Source: Calonectria ilicicola | Lineage: Eukaryota; Ascomycota; Sordariomycetes; Hypocreales; Nectriaceae | Direction of reading: 5' to 3' | DNA: 64,000 nt | NCBI GenBank assembly: GCA_020809705.1 | Contig: CP085826.1 | Coordinates: forward strand, 7,564,001-7,628,000 | Shown: positions 1-14,100 of the stretch, one piece after another | Numbering within the stretch: the first letter of the stretch is position 1 | Layout of the letters: every line of letters starts with the position of its first letter | Translations under genes and position numbers: made by a program | The notes under the pieces: generated by a model | The model's input: the letters and a program-made list of their open reading frames with translations, nothing else | The model's database searches: none | Told to the model about the DNA's origin: nothing

Positions 1-50
1 CATTAAACAATAACTTAAAAAATAAAACAATCATCAATCGCTTCCTGCCC

Positions 51-3000
51 TTAATCAAACTTGAGAGAAATCAATCTCGATTCCTTTGCAACAAGACCTG
101 CCAGCTCCTTAATGCTGCTAGTCTTACGAAGAACCAAAATCGGGATGTTTGCCTGTAAGAAGGCATTGATCCAGTTCCTGAGTTCCACAGAAACCAGAGA
201 GTCCAGACCATAGTCATTCAGACTGCGATCCTCAGAGAGATATTTGATGGGGGTTGCGAGCAGTTTGCTCAGCTGCTGGATCACAGACTGAGAAATAAGA
301 CTAACGGCCTCCTCCTCAGTCTGAGCCGCACTAATACTGTCACCCACATCGCCAGATTCCTTGGACTCATTTGCTCCGTTGTTGCGATGGGTGAGGTGGC
401 GGAGTTTGCTGTCATTGAGCCACACACCTGGTCGTAGGCCAAGCTCGTTGCCCTTGGGCACCATGCCCATGATGGTTTGGAAGTCATCAACCCCGGCGGC
501 TGTCGTGTTTGCCAAGACGTGATCGAGAACAGCCAAGATTTCCCATGTCTCAACAGTCCCGAAACCCTTTCGTCGCAACGCCGTGGCAACTTCAGGGTTT
601 TCAGCGACGAAGCCGCTATCAGCCACGGCACCGATGTTGATAGAAAAGCCAGGAATGCCTTGAGTGCGGAGGTAACGGGCAAGGGCATCCTGGTATGTAC
701 AAGCTCCAGCGTAGTTGGACTGGCCAGCATTGCCGCTAATACCAACCATTGAGGATAGCATGACGAAAAAGTCCATCTTCTTTGGCAGTGCCGAGTACAA
801 GTTCCAAGTTCCTCTAGTCTTGGGCCAGTGACTAGAAAACCATTGGTCGTAATCCATATTGGCAAACATGGTATCCTAGAAAAGGCGCGTTAGCAATCAT
901 GAAAAGAACTACTGTGTAGCATTATATCTTACCTTGACCACCATAGCTGCTTGAATCACACCCCGAATAGGTGTGCCATTTCTGCCATTTTGGATCTTGC
1001 TCACTAGGGATTTGACTGCAGCCAACGATGTAACATCACATCGTTCGATCTCAACGGAAACTCCGTGTTCCTTGAGATCTTGGATGACGGCCACAGCCTC
1101 ATCATCGCAGGTGCCAGATCGTGACACGGCGATAATGCGTCGGGCTCCATGGGCTCCCATCCATCGAACAACTCCCTTTCCGAGACCGCCTAGACCACCA
1201 ATGATGAGATAGGCAGCATCGGGCTTCAGCTGAGCCGAAGTAGGCGCGGGAGGAACAACCTGTGGGATGTTAGTATTTTGATGAATTTTAATTAGGACGC
1301 AAAACAGCTTACCTTGACCTCTTGATCCTCCTCGACCTTCAAGATAACCTTGCCCATGTGCTTACCCGCCTGGATGTGACGGAAAGCTGCTTCAATCTCC
1401 GAGATTGGCATGGTGGTGATTGTAGTTGGGCGAATAGCACCAAAGGACATGAGGTCGATGACATTCTGCAGCAATTGACCGACAAGAGGCTTGTTGTCAT
1501 CAATGAGAAGGGCCAGATCCACATATGCAAAGGTGATATTCTTGAGCAAGAATCTCACAGGCATAAGCATGTCATCAAGGAATTCCTTTCGGCCAATCTC
1601 TACGAAGCGGCCATAAGGAGCCACGGTGTTGCAAGTCTCACGGAAGACATCGCCACCAAGCGAATTCAGCACCAGATCAACACCGCCCTTAGGGGTCATA
1701 TCTCTGATAGCCTTTCCAAAAGCTGTTGTTCGGCTAGAGAAGATGTGGTCATCGGGGATACCGTAGGTTTCCATAAGGAATTGTCGCTTCTCAGGGCTGC
1801 TGCAAGTAACGAACACTTCGGCGCCGATGTATTGGGCGAGGATAATAGAGGCCTGACCAACTGCACCAGCAGCTGAGTGAATCAAAACGGTCTCACCTTT
1901 GGCCAATCGACCCTTATGCACAAGCGAGTAGTAGACAGTGCCCCAGACGATGGGTAGTGAGGCACCTTCCTCGAAACTAAGTCCATCTGGGATAATGGCG
2001 CAGCAGTCGCCATGGACAGTGGGTCGGTTCGTGTACGACTTAGAGATGTAGGCACATACTCGGTCACCCTTCTTGAAGCGATCCTGCATGTTTTCACCAA
2101 CCGCAGTAACAACACCAGCACAGTCGTTTCGCATGTCAGAGAGGCCCTCGAGCTGGCCAGCAGCGATGAGAACATCCTTGAAGTTGATACTGGCAGCGCG
2201 GAGCTCGAACTGGATCTCATCAGGACCCGGGGGACCGGCGTTGGGGTCATTGATCCATCGCAAAGTATCGAGGAGGCCAGTGACCTCAGTCTGCGCGTAC
2301 AAGGTTCGTTTCTCGTCCATGAACTTGGCCATCTCAGGCTTGGACTGACCATGCGAATCACGAACATGCTCATTGACAGCCTTGTCGTGGAATGCGCGAG
2401 GAACATATAGCTGGCCCTCAAACTCGGAAAACTCGTGCTCAATGTCTGTGTCCTTCTGGTCCATGTCAAATGAGGGGCTCTTCAAGATCTTTGTGATCAT
2501 TTCGTTGCAAGTCTTCTTGTCTGTGAACAGATCAAGGTCGATCTTGATAAATCGGGTTTCTTCATGTTCAATTCTAAGACTGCGTGTGAAACCGTTAAGC
2601 ATGGCGCCCTGGGGTCTCTTGCAGTCTCGAGTGGCACCCTTGGTAATAAAGAGAACCGCCTTTGAGTTCAAGAGACGATCCTTGAACTTGAGCCATTTCT
2701 CAGGGTCCACGTCCTCGATAAAAGCCTCGCAGACTTCAGGGGGGAAGACAGAGATGATACCAGATGGAGCAGCAGCCATAATGTCTGAAGTGCTGACGTT
2801 GTGTTCTCCAAGAGAAGTCTTCAAGGACTCCTCAAGACCTGGCATCTCGGTGGGCTTTGTCTTGTCCTGAACGAGATGCACCTCGTAAGTCAATGACGCA
2901 GGGACTGGTGGTGCTGCGGTGGCGACAAATACACTAAGAGTGCCCCCAGAGGCGTCATCGTAATCTTTAAACGTAGCCATGGGCTTATTAAAGCCATGAG

Positions 3001-6000
3001 AGGCGAGAAGTGTATGCCACTGGTCGTCGGGAATAAGAGGCGACATAACTCGACCCTCGTCGTGGCCAGCCCACCAGCCAGAGAAGGATCCGAAGATCAG
3101 GTTGTACATGAGTGCATCCTTGGTAATCTCCATGAGAAGGAAAACACCGCCTGGACGGAGAAGGGATCTCACACGATCGACGGAGGCAGCGATTGAAGAA
3201 GTCGCGTGAATAACGTTGCAGGCGACCACAAGATCATATGAGCCTTCTTCAAGACCCTGAGCCGCCATGTCCTTCTCAACGTCTAGCACGCGGTAGTTGA
3301 GAACATCAGAAAAGTCAGCCAGACGCTCCTTCGCGGCTTCAAAGAAACCGGAAGAAATATCGGTAAAGTCATACTTGGAGACTAAGCTCCTGCCATCAGG
3401 ACTCATGGCTTTCAGCATACACTCAGCCGCGGAACCAGTTCCGGCACCGATCTCAATGGCCTTCAAGCCAGGCTTCTGTCGGGCGAGCTCTCGCACATAT
3501 GCAAACATTTGGCTATAGCATCGCTGGCATCGCTCGTTGGAGTAGAGACGGGAAAGCAGATCGCCCTCTTGCAAGAGGTCAATGGAATCTATCTCGCCCT
3601 TCAGAATTTTAGGCAAGTTGCTTCCAACTTTGATGACACCTTCTATTTCCTCTTCGAAATCCTTGTCCAAGCCCTTGTTTCCGAGCTTTGCAGGATCGAC
3701 CTTCTTATTAGCAAGAGTTTCCATCCAGTCGTACCACTGGTGACGGTAGCCTTCGGGTACTTGGCTGCGGGGCACCGCTTTAAGTGCGCGCTGGATTTGC
3801 ACCAAGATTCTAGCATCGAGATGTTCATTGTGTTCCTGGATCGAGTCTGATGTGACAGTTGACTTGCACATTTCATCAATGTGTTTAGGAGTGATATCCT
3901 CAGTGTATGTCACCCAATCTATCCTATGAACAAGCTCACGGGAGCTAGAGAGAATCACGTCACCGGGAAGCTGGGTTGTAGTGACTCCCTCAGCCCTAAC
4001 GACCACCTTTTCATCGGGGCCAGATCCTGTGCTGGCACCCACATCAAAGGTAAAAGGACCATCATTCCTCTTAGAGTAGCAAGAGAGCTGAGAACCCTGC
4101 ACTTCAGAATACTTGCCTGAAACGTAGAGATCCTTGATGAAGGTGGGTACAACCGGGGAGCTCATGCCGTTCTTTAGGAGAAGAACGGAGCATAGGCCAT
4201 GGAATAGAGTGGCATCCAGGGTACCTGGGTGAACAGCATACTTAGGATCCCCGAGGGTCGTGGTGTTTGAACCTACATCGGGGCACTGCACCTTATAGGT
4301 GGAAGTGCCATCGCCAATCTTGAGCTCGACAACGTTGTCAAAAGGCGATCTCCAGTCAAGGCCAATGTCCTTGCTTAAGTAATAGAACTTGGCTGGGTTA
4401 ACACCCTGCTTGCTGTTTTCCACTGCTGGCTTAGCATCCCTCAAGAAGGTTGCTACATCAGAGGGCTTGCTCTCGAGTTTCTCGTTCTCTTCTGTGGTGG
4501 TCACTTTGATTAGACCACGGCAGTGCTCATCCCAGCTCTCGTCTGAAGCAACACTGAAGATTCTAAACTCCATCCAGGAACCAGAGGAGCCGCGAGCAGA
4601 TCGAGGCTCAGGTCGAATAGAGAGACACACTTCATCAGTTGAATCCTGGCTCATGACCAAGGCCTTGGAGATGTTGACATTGTGGAAGTTGTAGCCCTCA
4701 ATCTCAGCCTCAGGGTCGCTTGTCTTCTTGAAACGTCGCATTCCCTCCAACGCCATGGCGAGGTAACCAGCAGCAGGAAAGACGATCTGGCCCTGAATGA
4801 TGTGGTTCTGTACCCAAGGGACCTCTTTAAGAGACAGGATGCGACGCCATCGAGGCTCAAGGCGGTTTACATCTGGCGTCAGGTTGCCAATCAGTTCATG
4901 GGGAGGGAACTGGCGCTGAGTAAATTCCTTGGATACTCTGCCCTCGTGCCAGTAAGTCTGTTCGTGATCAAATGCGTACGGGGGCGCCTCAGGCATGAGA
5001 GTCATCATGTTCTCTTTGAATCCGCTGTTGGCGAAGTGAAAATCCAAGTCAACTCCGTCGCCAAAAAGGTGACCCAAGCAGTTGAGAAGAGAAGCAGAGG
5101 CAGACATCTTCCTCTTCAACGTGTTGATATACCCGACAGATCTGGCGTCACCCTCAAAACTTTGAATGGTTTGTTTAACGGGTCCCTCAAGGGTCGCATG
5201 AGAGCCAATTTCTACCACTGTGTCAATGATCGCAGAATCATCGTCATCTCCTTGGCATAGGCCCCAGATAGCATCTTCAAAGTACACTGGAGAAACAAGG
5301 TTGTTTGCCCAGTAGTCTTCGTTAAGCTCTTCGGGGTCCTCAATAAGCGATCCAGTCAAGGATGAAATCATTTTCACGCCAGAGTCAAAGGTTTCCACTT
5401 CAAGTCCTGTCAGGGCCTCACGGTAATCATCCTCGATGCGGCACATCTGCTCAGAGTGGTATGCTGCTCCTCTTGTGCGAAGCACGCGGTTGAAGATCGA
5501 ATTTTCCTCTAGCAGTTTGCTTAGCTTCTCGATGACGGACATGTCTCCAGAAACTGTAACGCTTGAGGGGCTGTTGTAGCAAGCAATGGTGAGTCGCTCT
5601 CCATCGGATCCGAGACGCGCAATGTAGTCGCCAGCATCTTTTGAAGAGGCACCAACAGCAATCATACCACCCTCCAGGTCACTGTTCTGATCAAGGAGTT
5701 CACTGGTGAGACGACCTCTGTGATAAGATACCTTCATCGCATTCTCAAAGGAGAGGTATCCAGCAGCGTAAGCAGCGGCAATTTCGCCACTGGAGTGACC
5801 TGCGACGGTCTTGGCCTTGATTCCAAGGGCGGAAAGGGTATCAACCAGAGACAATTGGATGGCAGTGGAAAGAGGCTGTCCAAATCGGGGCTCATCAAGT
5901 AGAGAGTCCTTGGAGTCTTTCTGGAGCTCAGTGAAAACGTCCCAAGTTGCACCCAACTTAGTTAACACACGATTAGCTCGCTCTAGCGACGCAGTGAACT

Positions 6001-8002
6001 CGGGCCAAGTGTTGATGAGTTCCCGTCCCATGTTAAAGTACTGAGCACCCTGTCCGCCAAAAACAAAGCCTAGTCTAGTCTTCTTGCCACCGCTAGTCGC
6101 TGGCACAGGCTTTTCAGCGACTGCTTTAAGGTTTGCGGCTAGGATCTCGGGGGTTTCTGCAACAACGACAGCGCGGTGGTTGTACACAGCTCGCCTGTTC
6201 AAAGTATAGGCGAGCTGGTCCATCCAGTCATCATTCATTTTTGAAGCAGGTGTCGCTTCGACAAATTCAGCAAGGGTTGCCGCAAAGTTTTGGCAAGCCT
6301 TCTCGCTCATTCCACTAAGAACGAATGCGCGAGGCGGGTCTACGCCTGCAGGTGAGGGAGGTGAAGGCGGAGGTGCTTCGATGAGGTGCTTAGCACTTTC
6401 AACAATCACATGTGCATTTGTACCTCCATAACCAAAACTAGACAAAATATTGTAAGTTGGTGAAAATAAATCGGCTTTGAGCAGGTCGACATACCTGTTG
6501 ACTGAAATGCGGTTAAGCTTTCGAGCTTCCAGCTCAGTATTGATCTAGAGACTGGTTAGTGTCACAGTGGGGGAGGTCAAGGGCATGATACTTGCCTGCA
6601 GTTTCCAATCATCGACTAAAATCTTCTCGTTAGGCTTCTCAAAGTTTACTTGGGGTGGGATAAGACCCTTTTCAAGCATGAGAACAGCCTTGATGAGACC
6701 TGCAATTCCAGCAGCACTCTCTGTGTGGCCAATATTACCCTTGATTGAACCAATTGGGAGTCTGTTGTTTGGGTCGCGGTTCTTGGATAAAGCAGTTGCG
6801 ATAGCTCCCACCTCAATGGGGTCGCCAACAGCGGTACCAGTACCATGGGCCTCCACATAGTCCACGTCGAGGTCCAGCCCCGCATCCTTGTAAGCCTTTC
6901 GGATGGCCCTCTCCTGTGCATCAGCACTGGGGACACTGATACCTGGCGTCCTGCCGTCCTGGTTAAGGACTGTGTTGCGGATAATGGCGCGGACATTATC
7001 ACCATCTCGCAACGCCTTGGAGAGGGGCTTCAATACGAGACCACCGCAACCCTCACCTCGACCATAGCCGGCAGCACGGTGGTCAAAGGCGAATGATTTG
7101 CCAGCATTTGAGAACATCTTCATCTTACTCTGGTATGTGAAACGCTGAGGGTCGAGAAGGAGATTCACGCCGCCAACAAAGGCCATATCAGACTCCTTAG
7201 ATCGTAAACTCTGCATAGCCAAATGCAGTGCCACTAAACTTGAGGAGCAGCCTGTATCTACTGTCATACTGGGTCCTAACAGGTGAAACTGATAGGAGAT
7301 TCTGTTGGAGGTAATTGCGGGACCTGCTCCTGTAACGTGGTAGGTAGCAGGGTTCTCAGTGTCTCGTGCCATAACTTCAGCATAGTCTGAAGTCCACTGG
7401 CCTACATAGACACCTGAGTTTGATGACCACAGCTGTTCTAAGGTCACACCAGCATTCTCAAAGGACTCATATGCTACTTCCAACATCAGGCGTTGTTGGG
7501 GGTCCATAGCCTAACCGCAACCATAAGCGTGTGCACCAAGAAACAGCCTCAAAGTATACTTACTCTCGCCTCGACGGCGTGGATGCCAAAAAATGAGGCA
7601 TCAAATGCAGCAACATCTTCATCAAGGAAGTGGCCGCCGCCTGTGTTTGTCTTTAACTAAGTCAGAATAATCCAAGCCAAAATAATAAAAAAGAGTGTGG
7701 CTTCAATTGAACGATCGGGAAATATCAGTCAATGGTATGAACTAATGTCTACTTACCACACTTCCTGTGCTGTTGTTTGGGTCCTGGAATGCCTCCATGT
7801 TGAACCGATTTCCCGGTCCTTTTGACCAGGCTGAGGAGCCTTTCTCGAGATTGGCCCATAACTTCTGTGGGTTTGATGCACCACCGGGGTATCTACAACT
7901 CATTCCAATAATAGCGATGGGCTCGAGGGCCTCACCGCCAAGCGCTCCAGGCGCTTCATGTTCGTCCACTATTAAAGGCTCATTATTTAGTAAGTGGCCC
8001 AT
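51..8002 (-). CDS. Highly reducing type I polyketide synthase (KS-AT-DH-MT-ER-KR-ACP)
   Basis: Iterative fungal PKS that would build a reduced, C-methylated polyketide. Seven exons join in frame to 2524 aa: 8002-7757, 7650-7564, 7510-6596, 6544-6495, 6437-1313, 1259-933 and 875-51. The acceptor of exon 2 (7650) was chosen over an alternative three nucleotides upstream. Visible motifs are the KS active site DTGCSSS with EAHGTGT and GNIGHTES (residues about 25-450), the AT motif GHSSGE (about 647), the DH motif HxxxGxxxxP (HIIQGQIVFP, about 980), the methyltransferase motif IEIGAGTGS (about 1440) and the ER nucleotide-binding motif HSAAGAVG (about 1970). They continue with the KR motif GGLGGLG (about 2160), KR catalytic Ser/Tyr in LSSMVG and NYAGA, and the ACP phosphopantetheine Ser in GLDSL (about 2475). 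There is no thioesterase or release domain, so release needs a partner or hydrolysis. The third intron uses a GC-AG donor. No broken domain is seen. The product is unknown. Confidence 0.95.
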
Positions 8003-8176
8003 CTTGGATGAGAACTGAAGGAGGTGTGCTGATCGGCGACGGGTGGGTGGGTATAGTAGGGAGTGTAGAGAAGGATACTGTGAGAGGTTTCAGTTTGGCA
8101 ACGCTGGTTTGTTTTGGGTTGAAGAGCCCGTTGGGGAACGAGAATGTTGATCGATGCAGAATTCTGCAGCCCAAGG

Positions 8177-8183
8177 TATATAT
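8177..8183 (-). promoter_or_regulatory. TATA-like element upstream of the PKS
   Basis: A TATATA run lies about 175 bp upstream of the PKS start codon at 8002, at a usual distance for a fungal core promoter with a leader of roughly 100 nt. Placed by inspection only. Confidence 0.4.
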
Positions 8184-11100
8184 GCTGGAGCACTTTTTTA
8201 TTGCAACGGCAATCACATAACGTCACACAAGCGCAAACAACAGGATCCTTAGACACCGTGTCTGCCTATCCTCGCCCTGACTAACACGAGGTTGTGGCCG
8301 TTATTCCTTAGATGTGGATACAGAGCAAGGGTACTACGAGCTAGTGTTTGATGCGGGAGATTTTAAGGTTAACCATGTCTAGCAAGGCCTGAGCCTTGGG
8401 GGTTCCTTGGCCTTTATAAAGCTAATTTGCTGACTGGCCGACGCCATCGCCGATTGCCACGCGATAGACTTCGCTTCGACGTCATCACACGACGGTCCCC
8501 ATAAAGATTCAATTACGATGGGCATAGTGGCCCTGTTTTTAGGCTTTCCCGTGGCATTAAATGGAAACAAAGGCTATGCACCAGCCAGTAATACCATGCA
8601 AGATCTGAGTAAACCACCCATAACCCAGCTTCATTCGCCGACGTCCCCCACGGCGAGAGGGCGGTGGCTTGGAGGATGCCAAGTACCTGCCAAGAAGGTA
8701 TGAAGAACGAATAAAGGCAAAAGTTTGGTTTACAAGACTGGTTCCATTTTTATACCGTAAAGTACACAACGGGAAAGGGAACCGTTTATGGAAGGGGGAG
8801 CAAAAAGACCAAGTATGATGATCCCATTGCGGTAGCATCTCAGCTCGCAAACTACCAGAACTCTTCGTTTTTGTTTTTGTTTCCATCTCATCTTTTTCTT
8901 ATCATTCATTGCCGTAGCTCAAATCTTCTTATTCATTCTCCAATCTAAGTTGCATAGAATAAATTAAATAGCTCATGCTATACAAGATGCATCCCATCTT
9001 GGAACAGTGACATGCCAGATGGATTCCACTGGAACATCGATGGAATCTGCCTTGAGTTTCAACACCCAGTTGCGACAACCCAAGCCTTGGCAATCCAGTG
9101 GGACTCGTATGACATCCGCTTCCCCCGATTAGCTTCCTCCTGGACTCCCTGCCACCCCCAGGCGCACGGAGCGTCCAGCACTGCCTCTGCCGATCTGCAT
9201 GGTCTGGGAGTGGTCTAACCCCGTTTCAACAAAAGGCCCGCCCACTATGGGGCTGGAGGAACAAGGCTCCTGCAGGAACGAGGCGACAGCATCAAGATCA
9301 TGGGTTCCATCACACACACGAGTTTGCCAATGAGGCTGCAGAATGTGCAGGCGAGGTGCCACATTTTCGTGACCACCTTCCAAACGCCATGTAGCAGGAA
9401 GGCTAGGCCATGCCAGACAATGTATCAGAAACAACGGCTATGCTCGCCGAATTGACAACCCTGCTTCCAGAACCTGCTTGCTATACGAATTCCACGTCAG
9501 GGACCGAATATGATAATTCCTTAATTGAGTGAACATAGGCAAAATCGACCAATGTGTTTTGGCCACACAATGATCGGCCGCTTGCATCCCATATTACGTT
9601 GCCGCAGACACACATGAGCCCGAATACAAGGGAAATCGGCGATAATGATGGCACACGCCGATTATTTCTTGAGCTGGCAAGGTAGTCCTCCTTGAAGGAA
9701 GTCAATTTTTTTGTTACAACACGAGCAAAGCTATCGAAACTTTGGAAGCCAGATCGCGTGTTTTTTCGAATAAGCGATGCAATGCAGTGGGAGGCCCCTG
9801 AGATTAGTTTGTTCTTAATTTTCTTTTATTATTGTTTTATCCATCCTATTCGCAATCGCCAAGCTCGTTAGCAAAGCGATGGCGAGAGCCAAGAGAGCTT
9901 GAATGAGCAGCGGGCGTTTTGGGGAGCCCTGACCACCCCTTGACCTTGACGTCATGCAATGGTATTATTGTTGTGGGCCTATTTCTTGCAACCACTACCA
10001 ATCAGAAGCCGGGCAACGATCCAGTCCGTTTCAGGCCTCATCCCTTCGGAATACCCAAACAAGGATCTCCCGAAATTCCGCCATGATGATCGGATGCGTT
10101 CAGACCAAGTTGAGCGTTCAGAAACCAAAAACGATCTCCATTGTGTGCCTCTAGGGTAAACATTTATACGAACTTCTCCAGTTACAAATATGATACATCA
10201 TGAATTATACTCAGTTGACATGAGTATGTGGCTATTTGATACTAAGCACCAAGAAAGCTACTACGATTGCGATAGCGAGATAACAATAGCTGCAAAATTT
10301 ATTACAAGTAATGCCGGAAAATCCATCTACAAAATATCGAACATCAAATTAGTAACGTCCATCTGCTGGCCAAGAAAGTGTGCAGCCTGACAGCGAGAAG
10401 AAGATTCTCACCAGTTCTAAGAATACAGACTGGTGCTAGTTTACCCAATTTCTAAAGAAATTAGGATTGCGGATTTGTATTCTGAGAACTGGTGAAATTT
10501 TGTTGATCTACCCCAATCAGCAAATGTTCCTGCACCAGTATTATTTTGAACCGTGCGAATCTTCCAAACTGCCCGTTGACATAGCGCCTGTGTGGAAACC
10601 ACGATCTTCTGGTTCCTTGTCCTATTTTTTCTCTTTTTCATCGATCTGATTCCATAAGACACGTGTCCACCACGAGGGGGCATGATCTGGGTGTCACATT
10701 ACAGTAACCTGGCGGTGCCTACTTGATGATAAAGTGGGAATGGAACTTTTAGTGTCGGACCGAAACCGAGGGTCACATGGGCTGAGATGAAGCATTTTGT
10801 CACGGTTCTAGACCAGCCTTTGCCTAACGACTGCCGGCCCCATTCAAACCTTGGCATATCCAACAACCTACAGCCGTACATGGTAAATTGGCAAACAAAG
10901 CCAATCGTCAAACTAAACCCCAGACTTGCTAAATTCTCCATGATGTTTATTTCCCGCGTATTCGCTCGAGTATGGCTTGTGGCTCCTTCGATGAGTGGGG
11001 TTACTTGGAAAACACCGTGAATAGGGTTTTCAGGGGCGTCGGCTAATACTCTGAAATTACTCGATTGTGCCGCGCATTAAAGATGCAAGTGTGCATAGCT

Positions 11101-14100
11101 GATAACCCTCTCATAAGCAATTCTCCTATCTTAACTTCTTGTATTATGATGGCAAGGCAGACGGGAAGTGATTGATCAACAATGTGTTCTAACCGGCCCG
11201 ACAAACCCGTTGTGCCGGACTCCTTGTTCGCAGATTCACTTTGATCCTTCGCGTGCCGTTGATCAAACATCGATCACACTTGGCATTTGAAAAAATGCTC
11301 CAAAATTCTAGTGCGCATACAATGCTTTCAACAACTTGCCAAGCATCGTGGTGACCAGAATAGTGAATCCTACCTCTAGGATCATATTCCAAACAAGCCT
11401 TTTGTTCCCTGCACCCCAGCGCCCTAGGATTGTGCTTCCCCACCTACGCTCGCTTCTCGGGGTTCAAAATGCTTGTTTGGAGGAGCACTGCGTCACCCAG
11501 AGTCGGGGCCTCGGGTGTAAAGCTGGGCTCTCCGCTTACTTAATTCTCCCTCTCAATTAATTCTCCTTCAGTGTGTTTTTAATTCTCCTTACTGACAACA
11601 GCGCTTGCTTTTAGTAGCCCTCAAGATGTCCCCTGTTTCTTACCTCGCAAGGGCTAGCTCCCATATCAAGTAAATTCTCCGGGGCGGGCCCGCTCCGGTC
11701 AACTGTTTCCCGATTCGCCCATTTTCTGAAATTCGCCTCGGGCAACTCAATCAAATTCAAAATTTACTTGGCACCTGTGGCTGATGGATGTGGCTCCTCT
11801 TGAGGCGCTCCAGTCGTCTCAAGTGAGACGGGGTTCTCCTAGGGGCAACACGAACCCGGAGCATTGCAAGGAGGTCCCTCTTATTCAGACCTGATCATCA
11901 TGGCCCTTGCACTCTTTCGGCATATTATCGCCGTGCGCACATGAAAGTAGAGATGGGCACGTGAGATTTTGCAATCACGCATCCCACAGTAGGCACGTAA
12001 TAATCATACCTGAATGCAAGCCCCAAACCTCTAGGGAGTGTCTATATATAAAAATAAAAATAAAAAAGGAAGATGAAAAAAAAAAGATTCTTCGGCTCAT
12101 AAAAGCAACCCGACATCACAAATATCAGATCATTATGTCAACATCTAGTGTAACCCCCCCCCCGATTGACCCGATTTAACAGATTCTGACCATGCATTCG
12201 ATCTTCATTCGTGCATGCTCAAAGGATTGCCGATCATCATCAAACCCCGTATGTGGTCAGAAGCATAAACACGTGTTATGAGCAAGGCGTGTCCAATTAT
12301 AGATACAGTTACGGAAGGGATCGGCTTTAGGGTGAACTCAATGCCAGTTAGCCCAATTTAGCCATGCTGATATCCAACCGAGATGGACAAGAATTAGTTG
12401 TTCTTGATACTTTTCAACTCTTCTAATGAGAGCATTGGCCATTTTGTATCACTAGCCGAGCAGATCAATAATGATGTCAGCTCGCTAAAATCCATGAAAG
12501 GGGCTCAGGACCTACAGGTACTCAGTGTGTCTTTCGTGTGGTTATTCACACCATATCATAAGCTAGGTTCGTGTCAACAAAATAAACTCGCATCGAATAC
12601 TTAGTACACACAACATTCATACTTGGGTTAGAAAAATAAGATGAATGAAAACTCAGACTAGTCGTAAGAGCCCTTGCATGATGGACAAGTCTTGTCGAGT
12701 GTGGGAAGCATTACACCACGCCCTAGTGTCAAAATGGCTTCTACTTCTCGAAATTATCCCATAATTGCTGATTCTTCGCTCAAATTTTTAAATGCTGTCA
12801 AAGATTTATATGCTTCAAAGCCTATCACATGCCGCCCCGCGCAGGATGTTGCCTCGTCCTTGTACCGCCTTGCCCACGTCAAACCACCCTCCCTTCTCAA
12901 GCTCCACGCGAATTCTTTTCTGGGTTTGTATACCTTGCATAAATTCTTGTTTTTTTCTAGAACCCTCTTCTTAGTGTTCCAATGCCGGATGAGCACTCTG
13001 CTTGGCAAAGTTTGAAGAATTTCCATAAACAAGATCGAACAAACAAGCTATTTTCTCCACCGTTGATTGCCTCTTCCAAATGTGTCATCCAGGATCTAAC
13101 GAGGAAACATCCACTAGGACTTACTTAAATTTACTGTCAGATGAATCCCCGTTGAATTCTACATAAAGATCCAACAATCGAAACAGTACCTCTCACATTG
13201 AGGCTTCCATGCATTAGCCACTTCCACCAGAGCAGAAGAGCGCCAGTTTGCAAGCATCTGTAGTGATATCCCGCGTGTCATTACCAATGCTTTGCAGGCT
13301 CAATCATCTAAAGAACTGATTCTTGGAGCTGGGCAGCTGCGGCATGGTGTGACTCTAACAACGAATGCCTATAGCTAGTGGTTGCATACCATATTACGTA
13401 GCACGGGTTCCTGGTGTGGCTCAATTTGGAAACCTTCCTAGTTCCATCTACCCACACCCTAGTCATTCAATTCATTAGCCCTTTTCATGGCATTCACATT
13501 AGGTACACCCTCACCGTAGTCAAGAGTGGCACCAACTCCGGACAATGTCTTACTTTAAACCAATCAATTCTTTTAAAATCTGAGTTTTGGTTAAAGCTCT
13601 ATGGCTGGTCTATTACATATAGTACATAGAGCACGATAGGCGCCATCGTGCATCAAATTTGGGTTACACCTGTTCCATCAATAGCTATTTCAACTTGGCA
13701 CTTGACGGTGATTAACCATAATTCCTTCTCAAAAATGTACAATATTATCATCGTGCCAAGTCCAATGATGTATGAAGCAAACGGCTGAGGATACAGTTGC
13801 ACTCCGTTGCAGCCTGATTCACCGTATCAGGCTCTTTATGAACTGATCATATACAGGGGCTCTTCAGCACTATTGCGCGCTTCAGTACTTACCGCAACAG
13901 CGATCATCCGACAATCATTTACCAACCGGAACAACAGCCATGTAATCTTGATTCCATCCTCGATATAGAAGAGAACACAATACCGCTCATTAGTGAGTAT
14001 ATACACTGACTACTGACCACAGAGCGAGTGAATCTCACGTTCTTGAGCAATCTTTTGCCACGGAGCACAGTGGTCAACAACACACTGACTAGAAGAGTTC

